A stretch of DNA of 64,000 bases from Streptomyces sp. CC228A (GCF_021390935.1 NZ_JAJPUI010000006.1:62001-126000); one strand, 5' to 3'; positions 25,961 to 35,295 are shown, counted from the first letter of the stretch. Notes: a model not told the origin generated them from the sequence alone. Made by a program: numbers and translations.

Positions 25961-26539
25961 TCAGTGCTCCATCTGCGAGACAGCACCGGGGCCGAGCCGC
26001 AGGGCGGCAGCCGAACGCCGCAAGCCGGAGCGCTCCATGTGCTCCAGTACGTCGTCCACAGACTCCGGGGGGTTGCGGCGCGACTCGGCGATCTGGCGGA
26101 CACACGCGTAGACGACGCGATCATCAAGGCCGAGCAGGTCGAGCAGGAACGAGTCCGCCGACTTCGCCTCGATGCCCCACGGGGTGAGGGCCTCGTCGGG
26201 GAAATGCCTCCGGTTGTCGGTCACGATCACCTGCGCATGCGCCTTGATCGCCGCAGCCAGCACGTGCCTGTCACCGGGGTCGGGGAGTTTCAGGCCCTCC
26301 ATGAGCGGCTCATGGCCGATGACGCGAACATCGCGGACCGCATCGTTCATGAGCTCTCTCAGGCGCTCCAGCCTGTCGGGGGCGACACCCCGCTGCTCAT
26401 GGAGCGCGCGGACCATCTCGTCAAGGATCTGGTCGGACCACTTGGCCTGCACCATGCCGGCGAGCGCCACGCGGATCAAGAGGTCCCTCACGACATTCGG
26501 GTAGAGCACGCAGGCGTCGTACACCACGACGAAAGCCAT
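25961..26539 (-). CDS. PIN-domain ribonuclease toxin (putative)
   Basis: A 192-residue PIN-fold protein. It begins MAFVVVYDACVLYPNVVRD with the first conserved acidic residue (YDAC, Asp8), has 'WSDQILDEMVRAL' carrying the Glu of the active site, and 'LPDPGDRHVLAAAIKAHAQVIVTDNRRHFP' with the DxxD and TxN/D residues. Members cleave RNA and are held in check by a linked antitoxin; the gene directly upstream encodes a DNA-binding protein ending three bases before this start. Downstream of residue 150 a helical tail (SVDDVLEHMERSGLRRS) is typical of this PIN subgroup. Confidence 0.85.
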   Translation of the reverse strand: MAFVVVYDACVLYPNVVRDLLIRVALAGMVQAKWSDQILDEMVRALHEQRGVAPDRLERLRELMNDAVRDVRVIGHEPLMEGLKLPDPGDRHVLAAAIKAHAQVIVTDNRRHFPDEALTPWGIEAKSADSFLLDLLGLDDRVVYACVRQIAESRRNPPESVDDVLEHMERSGLRRSAAALRLGPGAVSQMEH

Positions 26540-26542
26540 GGA

Positions 26543-27010
26543 TCAGTCCAGCCCCAGTTCCTGCCCAAGCTGTGCCAGCCTGCCGGCGGCGTCGTGTCTC
26601 CGCTGGTCGTCCTCCCGCTTGTAGCGCATCAGATCCTCGAAGCGGATGCGCCTGTGGCGCCCCACTCGGCGGTAGGGGATCTTCTCGTCGTCGAGGAGCC
26701 CGATGAGGTAGGGGCGGGACACGTTGAGCATGTCAGCTGCTTGCTGCGTCGTGAGCTCGGCGTCCACAGGGATGACCTGTACACCTTTGCCGCCGGCCAA
26801 GGCTGCGAGCAGGCTGGCGAACATCTCGGCAACGGGACGAGGAAGCACCAGAGCCTCCTCCTGGGTGCCGGCCTCCAGGTGGACCCGGATGTCGCCGCTG
26901 TCCCCCTCCGTGTGCGCCAGGTAGCTGTTCAGGCGACGCAATGCCCGCTCCGCGTCCTGCGCCTTGATGACTCCAGGCTCGAGTTTGCGCCCTTGTGCAG
27001 CAGTGGCCAT
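26543..27010 (-). CDS. Excisionase-type HTH antitoxin (putative)
   Basis: A 155-residue protein with an HTH_17/excisionase-like domain near residues 85-135 ('ELTTQQAADMLNVSRPYLIGLLDDEKIPYRRVGRHRRIRFEDL', quoted here in part: TTQQAADMLNVSRPYL). The C-terminal ~30 residues (RRHDAAGRLAQLGQELGLD) probably bind the PIN toxin encoded three bases downstream. ATG at 27010 follows GGGAG at eight-base spacing; a GTG at 27013 is also possible. Codon use is looser than in neighbours, and upstream DNA is AT-rich, suggesting horizontal arrival of this pair. Autorepression is likely by analogy. Confidence 0.8.
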   Translation of the reverse strand: MATAAQGRKLEPGVIKAQDAERALRRLNSYLAHTEGDSGDIRVHLEAGTQEEALVLPRPVAEMFASLLAALAGGKGVQVIPVDAELTTQQAADMLNVSRPYLIGLLDDEKIPYRRVGRHRRIRFEDLMRYKREDDQRRHDAAGRLAQLGQELGLD

Positions 27011-27039
27011 CACAACCGCTCCCTTCCGCTGGACCTCAA

Positions 27040-27050
27040 CGAATTATTCG
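27040..27050. promoter_or_regulatory. Palindrome upstream of the HTH/PIN pair
   Basis: CGAAT-t-ATTCG, a perfect 11-bp palindrome 30 bp upstream of the antitoxin ATG, in the only AT-rich patch nearby. It is a natural candidate for autoregulation by the HTH antitoxin. Confidence 0.4.
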
Positions 27051-27155
27051 CAACAAACGCAGCAGACGCAAGCGCGGAGGCGCACGGGGGCCAGGCACGC
27101 GGCGTACGGGACGTGGTGTGACACCGGAACTCACTCCCCCGAGGACAACCCGTCC

Positions 27156-28583
27156 TCAGGCTGTGGGCACCCGGTCCGGGGCGGGGAGGGGCCGGGGGGT
27201 GGCGGAGTCGGGGGCGGGGCGGTGGCGGCGGCGGAGGGCCCAGCCGGTGAGGACCGCGAGGAGGGCCGCCGCGTACACCGTCGTGCCGACCACGTCCCGC
27301 TCCTCGAAGCCCTGCGCCGTGACGTACCGCGCGGCCCCCGCCACCGCCACGCCCAGCCACTCCCAGCGTCCGTCGAGCGCGACCAGGGCCACCAGCAGCA
27401 GCGCGTACCAGGAGTACCCGGGTGTCAGCAGCAGGAAGGCGGTGCCCGTCACGAGGAGCGCGCCGGACCAGGGGCGCTCCGGGTCGCCGCGCCGCAGTAC
27501 GTACCCGCACACCGCCGCGGCCCCCGCCACGAGGCCGAACACCGCCCAGTCGTCGGGCAGCACCAGCCGCAGCAGGGCGTACCGGTCGCGGGCGGCGGCG
27601 TCGCCGTACCCCTCCTCCTCCACGTAGCCGCCGAGGTAGCCGAAGACGGAGTCCCGCGCCAGCAGGGCGTACGGCACGTAGCTGAGCACCGTGACGGCGG
27701 CGGCCGGCACCAGCACCGCCGCCGCGTCCCGCCATCGCCGCACCCCCGACAGCGCGCCCGGCAGCACCACCGCGGGCATCAGCTTCGCGGCGACGGCGGC
27801 CCCGAGCACCGCGCCGCCGGACAGCCGCCGCCGCGCCGCCACCAGGCCGAGGCCCGCCACGGCCAGCAGCACGCCCACCACGTCGACGTGGGCGTTGTTC
27901 ACCGCCTCGATCGGCACGGCCGGGCACCAGCCCCACAGGGCCGCCCGGGCGGGCGGGGCGCCCCGGCGGCGCAGGATCAGCAGCACCGCCCCCGTCACCC
28001 CGACCGCCGCCACGGCGCCCCCCACCTGGAACGGCTTCAGCCGCGACCCTTCGGGGGACAGCGCGTGCACGCCCAGGAAGTACGCCTCCGCCACGGGCGG
28101 GTAGATGGTGTGCACGGACGGCCGGTTGATGCGGGTGCACCGCACCGTGCCGTCCTCCGCGGGCGCGATCCGGGCCCGCCCCGGCCCCGCGCAGCCCTCC
28201 TCGCCCTCCGGGAACAGCCACGGGTCCCGCAGCGGGGCGAGGGCCGCGTCGGCGGGCGCGTGGTCGTACGGCAACGCGGTCCCCGACGCCTGCACGCGGC
28301 CGTCCCAGGCGTACCGGTACGCGTCGGTGCTGGTGCGCGGCGGCGCCACCAGGCCGGTCGACGCGACCGCGGCGGACCCGGCGAGCACCAGGGCCGCGAC
28401 GTGCCGCGCGGGCACCGCCCGCAGCGCCCACACCGCCGCGCCGAACAGCACCCACGCCGTGCCGTACCACCACGACAGGCCCAAGGGGTCGGTGTAGTAG
28501 CCGTCGTAGCGGACCGTCAGGACCAGGACGGCGACGAGCGCGGCGAGCAGGGCGGCGGCGAGCGCGGTGCGGAGCTTGGTCAC
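27156..28583 (-). CDS. GT87-like polytopic glycosyltransferase (polyprenol-phosphate-sugar dependent)
   Basis: A 475-residue membrane protein with roughly ten hydrophobic segments. An early loop carries 'TSTDAYRYAWDGRVQASG' with the acidic residues typical of GT-C folds, and 'RINRPSVHTIYPPVAEAYF' is a feature of DUF2029/GT87 mannosyltransferases. Such enzymes use a lipid-linked sugar on the outer membrane face. A DPM1-like GT2 gene lies at 35.3-36.0 kb and could make the donor. GTG at 28583; the longer frame to 28829 runs antisense into the next gene. Divergent from the oxidoreductase gene at 28697. Confidence 0.75.
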   Translation of the reverse strand: MTKLRTALAAALLAALVAVLVLTVRYDGYYTDPLGLSWWYGTAWVLFGAAVWALRAVPARHVAALVLAGSAAVASTGLVAPPRTSTDAYRYAWDGRVQASGTALPYDHAPADAALAPLRDPWLFPEGEEGCAGPGRARIAPAEDGTVRCTRINRPSVHTIYPPVAEAYFLGVHALSPEGSRLKPFQVGGAVAAVGVTGAVLLILRRRGAPPARAALWGWCPAVPIEAVNNAHVDVVGVLLAVAGLGLVAARRRLSGGAVLGAAVAAKLMPAVVLPGALSGVRRWRDAAAVLVPAAAVTVLSYVPYALLARDSVFGYLGGYVEEEGYGDAAARDRYALLRLVLPDDWAVFGLVAGAAAVCGYVLRRGDPERPWSGALLVTGTAFLLLTPGYSWYALLLVALVALDGRWEWLGVAVAGAARYVTAQGFEERDVVGTTVYAAALLAVLTGWALRRRHRPAPDSATPRPLPAPDRVPTA

Positions 28584-28696
28584 CGCGCCAGCCTGCCAGG
28601 GGCGACCGCGCAGGACGCGGCCATCAGCGCGGATGTCCGCGTTTCGTAAGAGGCCCTTGCGGCCCGCGGGGGCCGTCGCGGCGGTCTGATGGAGGC

Positions 28697-29895
28697 ATGA
28701 GGCCACCCCACCCCGAGCCCGAGCCCCCGCCCCGCGCCGAGCGGGCCTGCTGTCCCGGCTGCCGCGCGCCGCCGTCCCCTGGCCGCGCTTCACCGGGCGG
28801 CTCCACGACCCCCGCACCGCGACCGCCATCGGACGGTGGCTGGGACTGGCGGTGCTGGTGTGCTTCCTGACCGGTGTGCTCAGCCACTACGTGCAGCGGC
28901 CGCCCGACTGGCTCGCGGACCGGCTGCCGAGCCGCCCCGTGTGGGGCTACCGCGTCACCCAGGGCCTGCACGTGGCAAGCGGCATCGCCGCGGTCCCGCT
29001 GCTCTTCGCGAAGCTGTGGACCGTCTACCCGCGGCTCTTCGTGCGGCCCGCGCTGCGCGGGGTGCGGCACGCGCTGGAGCGGCTGTCGGTGGCGGTGCTC
29101 GTGGCGGCGTCGCTGTTCCAGCTCTTCACCGGGCTGTTGAACACGGCCCAGTGGTACCCGTGGCCGTTCTCGTTCGTGCCGGTGCACTTCGCGGTGGCCT
29201 GGCTGCTTGCGGGCGCGCTGCTGCTGCACGTGGCCGTCAAGTGGCCGGAGATCCGCGGCCACTGGCGCGCCCGCTCCCCGGGCACGCTGGCGCTGCCCCC
29301 GGAGGAGGGCCCCGACCGGCGGTCCCTGCTGACCGGTGCGGCCGTGGCGGTCGGCGCGGTCACGGTGACGACCATCGGCCAGTCCTTCACGCCGCTGAAG
29401 GACCTGAACCTGCTGGCGCCCCGCCACCCGGACCACGGCCCCCAGGGACTGCCCGTCAACCGGACGGCCGCCGCCGCACGCACCGAGTCGGTGTCCGCGT
29501 CGGCGTGGCGGCTGACGGTCTCCGGCCCCCGGCCGTACGCGCTGACGCTCGCGGAGCTGCGGGCCCTGCCGCAGGCGGAGGCGGAGCTGCCGATCGCGTG
29601 CGTGGAGGGCTGGAGCGTCAGCGCGCACTGGGGCGGCGTGCGGATCAGGGACCTGCTGGAGCGTGCCGGTGCGCCGCCCGCCTCCCGGGTGCGGGTCGTG
29701 TCGCTGGAACGGAGCGGCGCGTACCGGGTGATGGAGATGGGCGCCGAGTACGCCGAGGACCCGCTGACGCTGCTGGCGCTGCGGCTGAACGGGCAGGTGC
29801 TGTCCCCGGACCACGGCTTCCCGGCGCGGATCATCGCGCCGAACCGGCCGGGCGTGTGGCAGACGAAGTGGGTCGGACGACTGGAGGTGCTGTGA
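28697..29895 (+). CDS. Membrane-anchored molybdopterin-dependent oxidoreductase (frameshifted near its start)
   Basis: The protein has a cytochrome-b-like N-terminal membrane part of about four helices (LGLAVLVCFLTGVLSHYV, VASGIAAVPLLFAKLW, LSVAVLVAASLFQLFTGLL, VHFAVAWLLAGALLLHVAV) and a sulfite-oxidase-fold domain with the probable Mo-ligand Cys in LPIACVEGWSVSAHWGG. The ATG at 28697 (MRPPHPEPEPPPRAER) is in a different frame from the rest; restoring one G at the GGG run 28743-28745 joins it to 'GLLSRLPRAAVPWPRFTG'. The frame with the body has no start codon upstream except GTG 28852, which would cut off the first helix. I therefore annotate from 28697 and suspect a sequencing error. It overlaps the next gene by four bases. 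Confidence 0.75.
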
Positions 29896-30370
29896 GCGCG
29901 GGCCGCTGGGTGCTGGGCGCGGCGGGCGCGGCCCTGATGGGCGTGGGCGCCTGGCTGGTGGCGGACACGCGCACCCCGTGGGACGTGGTGGTGTGGCTGG
30001 CGGGCGCGGTCGTGCTGCACGACGCGGTGGTGGCGCCGCTGGTGCTGGGCCTGGGCCTGCTGGTGGCCCGCACCGGCTCGGCGCGCGGGGTGGTGCGGGG
30101 GCGCTGGTCGTGGCGGGCGGGCTCACCCTGGTTGCCCTGCCCGTCCTCCTGGCCCCGCGGCGCCCGTCGAACCCGTCGGTGCTGCCGCTGGACTACGCCC
30201 GCAACTGGCTCCTGCTGCTGGCGGCGGTGGCGGTGGGCGCGCTGCTGGTCGGGGTGGCCCCGGCGGCGGGGAGGCGGCTGCGGGGGTGGCGGGCGGGGAG
30301 GCGGAGGCGCGGGGGGCGGGCGGAGAGGCGGATGCGCGGGGGGCGTCCGGGGAGGCGCCGACGGCCCTGA
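29892..30370 (+). CDS. Small membrane protein following the oxidoreductase (frameshifted)
   Basis: GTG at 29892 overlaps the oxidoreductase stop (GTGA). The first frame gives two hydrophobic segments (WVLGAAGAALMGVGAWLVAD; VVVWLAGAVVLHDAVVAPLVLGLG) and then turns into arginine/tryptophan-rich nonsense after 30096; the frame one base over gives 'ALVVAGGLTLVALPVLLAPRR', 'LDYARNWLLLLAAVAVGALLVG'. Adding one G to the GGGGG run at 30097-30101 restores a protein of about 160 residues with four helices and an Arg/Gly tail. Function unknown; the coupling suggests a subunit or electron-transfer partner of the oxidoreductase. Confidence 0.65.
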
Positions 30371-30417
30371 CACCGGCGCGGCCAGGGTGAGCCGTGCGGG
30401 ACGGCGCTTGAAACGGC

Positions 30418-30448
30418 TTGATCGAGCGGATTTTCGACCGGATAGGAT
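30418..30448 (+). promoter_or_regulatory. HrdB-like promoter for the FG-GAP protein gene
   Basis: TTGATC (30418-30423) and TAGGAT (30443-30448) are separated by 19 bp, close to the Streptomyces vegetative consensus. Transcription would start about 125 bp before the TTG start codon at 30582. Confidence 0.5.
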
Positions 30449-30581
30449 CTGCCCACTCGCACGGGGAGGGGGAGGGGCGACACGCCCGGGCCCCGGCGCC
30501 GCCGCACGCTCAGCGCAGCCGGCCTCACGTATCCAGCCCTCGCCCTTGTGCCGCATGCACGCACATGGGGAGGGACCCGAC

Positions 30582-33500
30582 TTGACGTACCACGTCCGCG
30601 CCCGCAGCAGATCCCCGCTCGACCGGGACAGGCGCCGGGATGGGCGCCGTCTCGGCCGGTCGGCGGCGGTCTTCGGGCTCAGCGCCCTGATGGGCCTCTC
30701 GGGCCTGACCCTGGGCACGGCCACCCCCGCCGCGGCGGCTCCCGCCTCCGCCGGGGAGGTCACCATTCCGGCGCCGCCGCACGCGACCCCCGCGACGGAG
30801 TACCTGTACGCGGCCGGCACGGGCGTGCAGACGTACGACTTCGGCACGAAGCAGCGTCGCTGGCAGAGCCTCGCGGACGGCCGGGTGGCCCATGACCCGG
30901 CCTGCAGCAACAGCAACGGCATCTTCAGCGGTGACACCGTCGCCTGCGCCGGCTTCTCCGCCCCGTCGACCTACACCCTGCACGACTACGCGGCGGGCAC
31001 CACGGCGCAGCGGACCACTCCGGAGGGGCACGAGTGGGCCAAGGCCCACTCGCGCACGCAGGTCCTCAGCTACGTCCCCGGCACAACCGGCGGCGCCGAC
31101 ACGGCCCTGCACCTCCTGGGCATCGGCGACAACGCGCCCGCGGACGTGCGGGTCGCGGTGCCGGGCAGGATGGCGGGCGCTCCGAAGGTCGTCACGTTCG
31201 ACGACAAGGGCGCCGTCGTCACGTACTACGACGGCGAGGCGAAGCGTACGGGCCTGGTGGACTTCGCCACGGCCAGGCTGCTCCCGCTGCCGCAGCACCC
31301 CGACGCCCCGTCGTACCTGGACGCGACGCTGAGCGCCGACTGGGTCGTCCTCTACGACGACCTCACCCCGCTGAAGATCCTGCTCGTCTCCCGCGAGGAC
31401 GGGGTCACGACCCGCAGCGTGACGATCACCAAGCCCGGCGGCTGGACCGTGGGCGGCGAGGTGCGCGTGCTCGGTGACTGGCTGGTGGTCGCCCACGAGT
31501 CGAGCAGTGGCACCGCGCCGCTGCGGGGCACCTCCCTCAGCACGGGTACGCAGCGGACGGTCCTCCCGGCGGCGACGCGGCAGCTGGTGGCCGCCCCCGA
31601 CGGCACCCTCTACGCGGTGGGCGGCGCGGACTCCGCCGCCTGGGGCGTCCAGCGGATCACCCTCGACGCCTCGGGTCTTCCCACGACGCAGCGCGTCATC
31701 GAGACGCCCCCGAACCCGGCCGAGCGGACGGGGCCGAGCCTGGCGCAGGGGCAGTTGTCCTTCCACCAGGACGACGGCCGGTCCACGGTGCTCCAAGGCT
31801 ACGACCTGCCGGTCACTCCGCCGCTGACGGTGCCCCAGGAGCCCGGCTGGTCCCGGACGGGCTTCACGGCGGGGTCGTACCCCACCGGCGACGGGCGGAT
31901 GATCGGCCTCGACTCCGGAGACGACGGCACGAACTGCTCCAGCTGCGTGGTCCTGGTCAACGTCACGGACGCGGCGCCGGACGGCGCCACGCGCACCGTG
32001 CGGCTCCAGAGCACGGCGAAGCTCAAGCCGGCCGGGATCCTCGGCGCTTCCGGTCGCTACGTCCACTTCCTGGCGACGGAGAACTCCGCGACCCGCTCGG
32101 TGGTCGCCGACATCGAGACGGGCAAGGTCCTGCGCGTCTCCGGCTCGGTGCTGGAGGCGCTGTGGGGCGGCAAGCTGTGGATCGCGGGCAGCGGCATGTC
32201 GTCGGTCTCGGCGCTGGACCTCGCCACCGGCAAGGTGTCGGACCCGGTCTCCCTCGAAGGGGACTGCACCGCTCCGTACAACAACTTCCAGGTGGTCGGC
32301 GACTGGCTGCACCGCAGCTGCGGCTACTCGCTCCCCGGCCAGGTGTTCAACCTGCGTACGGGTGACCGGATCGACGTTCCGGCGAACGGCTCCCGCCATG
32401 CCCGCCTGGGCGACGGCTTCCTCGCGTACGCCGGATACGGCATGGGCTCCGGCCTGAAGCTGGTCGACTTCCGCTCCGGCACGGCCGTCACCGAAGAGCT
32501 GACGACCGAACTCGCCTCCACCAACGCGGGCCAGGGCTGGACCGTGGACCGCTTCGGCAGCACAGTCGCCTTCGTCGACGAGGCCCAGACGGTGCACCTG
32601 GTCACCGTCGGCGGCGACATGAGCCCGCTCACCACGACGGACGTGCGGACTGGCGCGACACTGGACCTCCGTACCGAGGCCTCCTGGCAGGGCACGTGGT
32701 GGCTGTCCAAGCCGGCCGCGTCCTGGCAGGTCACCGTCACCGACAAGGCCACGGGCCGCCAGGTCCACCGCGCGAGCGGCGGCGAGGCCCGCGGCGTGGT
32801 CGCGATGGAATGGAGTGGCAAGGACGCCCAGGGAGCCCGGCTGCCCAGCGGGACGTACACCTGGAGGCTGTCCGCGATCGCGGCGGACGGTGTGGGCTCC
32901 CCGCTCGCCAGGAGCGGGGACCTGAAGGTGATCGGCGCGTCGAAGGCGTGGCACGACTTCGACGGCGCCGACGGCATCGGCGACCTGCTGGCCGTGGACT
33001 CCACCGAGGGCGCGGCGTACGTCTTCCCCGGTGCGGGCGACGGGACCCTCGCCGCGCCGCGCCTCGCCGGGACGTCCTGGCCGAGGTCGTCGACCCTCGT
33101 CCCGTTCGGGGACATGACGGGTGACGGCTGCAACGACGTGCTGGTCCGCAAGAGCGACGGCACGCTGTGGCTGTACGAGCCGAAATGCGGCGGCGGCGCC
33201 TCCATCGACCACGGGCTGACGAGGCAGGTCGGCTCGGGCTGGACCGGCTACACCCTGATCAGCAGCGGCGACATGGACAGCGACGGCATTGCCGACCTGC
33301 TCGCCCGCAGTGACGCGAATGGGGAGCTGTACCGCTACTCCGGCACCGCCTCCGGCGGGCTGTCCAAGCGTGTGAAGATCGGCTGGGGCTGGTCGGGCTA
33401 CACCCTCATCGGGTCCGGCGACCTGAACGGCGACGGCCACAACGACGTGCTGGGCCGTGACTCCCAGGGCCGCCTGAACCGCTACGACGGCAAGGGCGAC

Positions 33501-33707
33501 GGCACGTTCGGCACCCGCACCCAGATCGGCTGGGGCTGGTCCGGCTACACGATGGTCGGTGTCGGCGACCTGAACGGCGACGGCACCAACGACGTCGTCG
33601 GCAGCGACCCCGAGGGCCGTCTGCTCCGCTACGACGGCACCGGCGAGGGCACGCTCACCGGCCGCACCCTGATCGGCGAGGGCTGGAGCAACCGCACGGT
33701 GTCCTGA
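30582..33707 (+). CDS. Secreted FG-GAP/VCBS-repeat protein with FlgD-like Ig domain
   Basis: A 1,041-residue exported protein. A charged n-region (RARSRSPLDRDRRRDGRR) precedes a hydrophobic stretch (SAAVFGLSALMGLSGLTLG) and an ATPAAAAPA cleavage area. Residues about 70-720 form a beta-propeller-like region; about 720-790 resembles a FlgD-type Ig domain ('GKDAQGARLPSGTYTWRLS'); the last ~230 residues hold FG-GAP repeats with calcium-loop motifs such as GDMDSDGIADLL, GDLNGDGHNDVLG and GDLNGDGTNDVVG, alternating with 'GWGWSGYTLIG'. TTG at 30582 follows GGGGAGGGA at ideal spacing, better than ATG 30555. Ligand unknown; likely cell-surface or extracellular adhesion. Confidence 0.85.
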   Translation: MTYHVRARSRSPLDRDRRRDGRRLGRSAAVFGLSALMGLSGLTLGTATPAAAAPASAGEVTIPAPPHATPATEYLYAAGTGVQTYDFGTKQRRWQSLADGRVAHDPACSNSNGIFSGDTVACAGFSAPSTYTLHDYAAGTTAQRTTPEGHEWAKAHSRTQVLSYVPGTTGGADTALHLLGIGDNAPADVRVAVPGRMAGAPKVVTFDDKGAVVTYYDGEAKRTGLVDFATARLLPLPQHPDAPSYLDATLSADWVVLYDDLTPLKILLVSREDGVTTRSVTITKPGGWTVGGEVRVLGDWLVVAHESSSGTAPLRGTSLSTGTQRTVLPAATRQLVAAPDGTLYAVGGADSAAWGVQRITLDASGLPTTQRVIETPPNPAERTGPSLAQGQLSFHQDDGRSTVLQGYDLPVTPPLTVPQEPGWSRTGFTAGSYPTGDGRMIGLDSGDDGTNCSSCVVLVNVTDAAPDGATRTVRLQSTAKLKPAGILGASGRYVHFLATENSATRSVVADIETGKVLRVSGSVLEALWGGKLWIAGSGMSSVSALDLATGKVSDPVSLEGDCTAPYNNFQVVGDWLHRSCGYSLPGQVFNLRTGDRIDVPANGSRHARLGDGFLAYAGYGMGSGLKLVDFRSGTAVTEELTTELASTNAGQGWTVDRFGSTVAFVDEAQTVHLVTVGGDMSPLTTTDVRTGATLDLRTEASWQGTWWLSKPAASWQVTVTDKATGRQVHRASGGEARGVVAMEWSGKDAQGARLPSGTYTWRLSAIAADGVGSPLARSGDLKVIGASKAWHDFDGADGIGDLLAVDSTEGAAYVFPGAGDGTLAAPRLAGTSWPRSSTLVPFGDMTGDGCNDVLVRKSDGTLWLYEPKCGGGASIDHGLTRQVGSGWTGYTLISSGDMDSDGIADLLARSDANGELYRYSGTASGGLSKRVKIGWGWSGYTLIGSGDLNGDGHNDVLGRDSQGRLNRYDGKGDGTFGTRTQIGWGWSGYTMVGVGDLNGDGTNDVVGSDPEGRLLRYDGTGEGTLTGRTLIGEGWSNRTVS

Positions 33708-33728
33708 CGCCTCGGCGCCCGGGCCCAC

Positions 33729-33767
33729 GGCGGGCCCGTACCGCAGCCTGCGCGGTACGGGCCCGCC
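33729..33767. terminator. Bidirectional terminator with a perfect 16-bp stem
   Basis: Arms 33729-33744 and 33752-33767 are exactly complementary around a 7-base loop (agcctgc). It sits 21 bp after the FG-GAP gene and between convergent genes, so it should stop transcription from both sides. Confidence 0.85.
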
Positions 33768-33844
33768 GCTGTTTCCCCGCCTCCGGGCGCGGTTGCCGGG
33801 CGGCGGGCCCCGCCCGACAGGCCCCCGCGGGCCCCGCGAGGCCG

Positions 33845-34531
33845 TCAGAGCCGGTGCAGCGCGGCGAAGGTGCGGCCGGAGGCGGGCCACTGGGAGACGG
33901 CCGTCCAGCCCGTCGCCTCCGCGTGCCGCTGCAGCGCGCGGGGCCCGACGCGGGCCCAGGGGAAGGCCGCGCCCCGGCCCCCGCGGCCGTCGTCGACGCG
34001 GACCTCCACCCGCTCGTCGACTTCGTATGCCGCGGTCTCGACGACCAGGAGGCCGCCGGGTGCGGCCAGTTCGGCGGTGCGGCGCAGCAGCGCCGCCGGG
34101 TCGCCGCCGATGCCGATGTTGCCGTCCATGAGCAGCACCGTGCCCCACTCGCCCTCCTTGGGCAGCGGGTCGAACACCGACCGGCACAGCGCCGCGCCCC
34201 CGGCCCGTATGGTCCGGTCCACCGCCTCCGGGCTCACGTCCACGCCCAGCGCCGGGCGTCCCCGCGCGGCGAGGGCGACGACGAGCCTGCCGGGGCCGCA
34301 GCCCACGTCCAGCACGGGCCCCCGGCAGCGTTCGAGGACCGTGGTGTCGGCCCGGTCGGGTGCGGCGCACCAGCGTTCCACGTCCAGCGGCAGCAGCCAG
34401 CCGTCGCCGCGCCGCAGGAAGAGCGGGCCCCGCCCGGCGCGGAGGGCCGCCGCGTACGGGTCGGCGTCCCGCCAGGCCCGTACGGCGCCGACCGCGCCGA
34501 CCGCGTCGCCCGCGGTGCCGACCGCGGTCAC
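33845..34531 (-). CDS. Class I SAM-dependent methyltransferase
   Basis: A 228-residue soluble protein with motif I VLDVGCGPGRLVVALA (about residues 73-88), the acidic 'ALGVDVSPEAV' strand-2 end and 'GTVLLMDGNIGIGGDP' in the motif IV region. It binds S-adenosylmethionine; the acceptor is unknown. GTG at 34531 overlaps the stop of the preceding DUF2064 gene by four bases, so it is the last gene of a coupled operon epimerase - GT2 - DUF2064 - methyltransferase. The N-terminal 'DPYAAALRAGRGPLFLRRGDG' is typical of this group in Streptomyces. Confidence 0.85.
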   Translation of the reverse strand: MTAVGTAGDAVGAVGAVRAWRDADPYAAALRAGRGPLFLRRGDGWLLPLDVERWCAAPDRADTTVLERCRGPVLDVGCGPGRLVVALAARGRPALGVDVSPEAVDRTIRAGGAALCRSVFDPLPKEGEWGTVLLMDGNIGIGGDPAALLRRTAELAAPGGLLVVETAAYEVDERVEVRVDDGRGGRGAAFPWARVGPRALQRHAEATGWTAVSQWPASGRTFAALHRL

Positions 34532-35295
34532 CGGGCGGCCTCCTCCACGGCCGCGCCGAGCAGTTCGGCGTGCAGGGCGGCGAAGCGCCCGTCCGGCGCG
34601 AGTGCGGCGACCGCCCGGGCGTCGTCCGCGCGGTCCACGTCCCGCAGGACCGGCAGGTCCCGGACCGTCAGCCCGGCGTCCGTGAGCCGCCGCCGCTGCT
34701 CGCGCCCGGTCTCCGGCACGGACATCGGCACGCCCCGCAGGAGGTCGGGATCCGGGGCGGCCAGGCCCAGTGCCCAGAAGCCGCCGTCCTCGGCGGGGCC
34801 GAACCACGCGTCGGCCGACGTGAAGTCCAGCCCCTGGGCGAGCAGTCCGGGGGTCACCTGCGGGGTGTCCATGCCGATGACGAGCGCCGGGCCGTCCGCG
34901 GCCCCGGCGAACGCCGCCGCGAGCCGCTCGTCGAGGCCGCCCGCGGCCTGCGGGACCACCTCGAAGCCGGGCAGCACCCATGGGCCCGGCCTGCCGTCGA
35001 GCACCAGCACCCGGCGCGCGACCGGGGCGGCGGCCGCGGCGGCCAGGGTGTCCGCCAGGGCCGCCTCGGCCAGCCGGGCGGCCTCCTGCGGGGTGAACGG
35101 CGGGGTCAGTCTGGTCTTCACCCGGCCCGGTACGGGCTCCTTGGCGATCACCAGCAGCGTCCCCCGCGGTGTCCCCCGCGGTGTCTCCCCCGGCGTCCCC
35201 TGCGATGTCTCCCGCCGCGCCCTCTGCGGCGCCATCCGGGGCGTCTCCTGCTGCGCTCCCTGCGGTGTCCCCCGCCGCGTGTCCGACCCGGTCAC
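34528..35295 (-). CDS. DUF2064 (TIGR04282) glycosyltransferase/nucleotidyltransferase-fold protein
   Basis: A 255-residue protein. After an unusual Thr/Pro/Gly repeat leader (about 1-46, repeating TPRGT/TPGET) comes the family core: LLVIAKEPVPGRVKTRLTPP, 'LDERLAAAFAGAADGPALVIGMDTPQVTP' with the GxDxP metal/substrate motif, and 'AWFGPAEDGGFWALGLA'. The family resembles GT-A nucleotidyltransferases; some members are linked with arsenosugar synthesis, which is not indicated here. GTG 35295 overlaps the GT2 stop (GTGA) with AAGGGG upstream. The leader is encoded by 12-15-bp repeats at about 35158-35275. Confidence 0.8.
   Translation of the reverse strand: MTGSDTRRGTPQGAQQETPRMAPQRARRETSQGTPGETPRGTPRGTLLVIAKEPVPGRVKTRLTPPFTPQEAARLAEAALADTLAAAAAAPVARRVLVLDGRPGPWVLPGFEVVPQAAGGLDERLAAAFAGAADGPALVIGMDTPQVTPGLLAQGLDFTSADAWFGPAEDGGFWALGLAAPDPDLLRGVPMSVPETGREQRRRLTDAGLTVRDLPVLRDVDRADDARAVAALAPDGRFAALHAELLGAAVEEAAR

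Noticed and set aside
34528..35295. Arsenosugar synthesis linked to arsC
   Set aside because: The DUF2064 family has members tied to arsenosugars, but this gene is 34 kb from arsC and surrounded by sugar genes without an ArsM or radical SAM gene.
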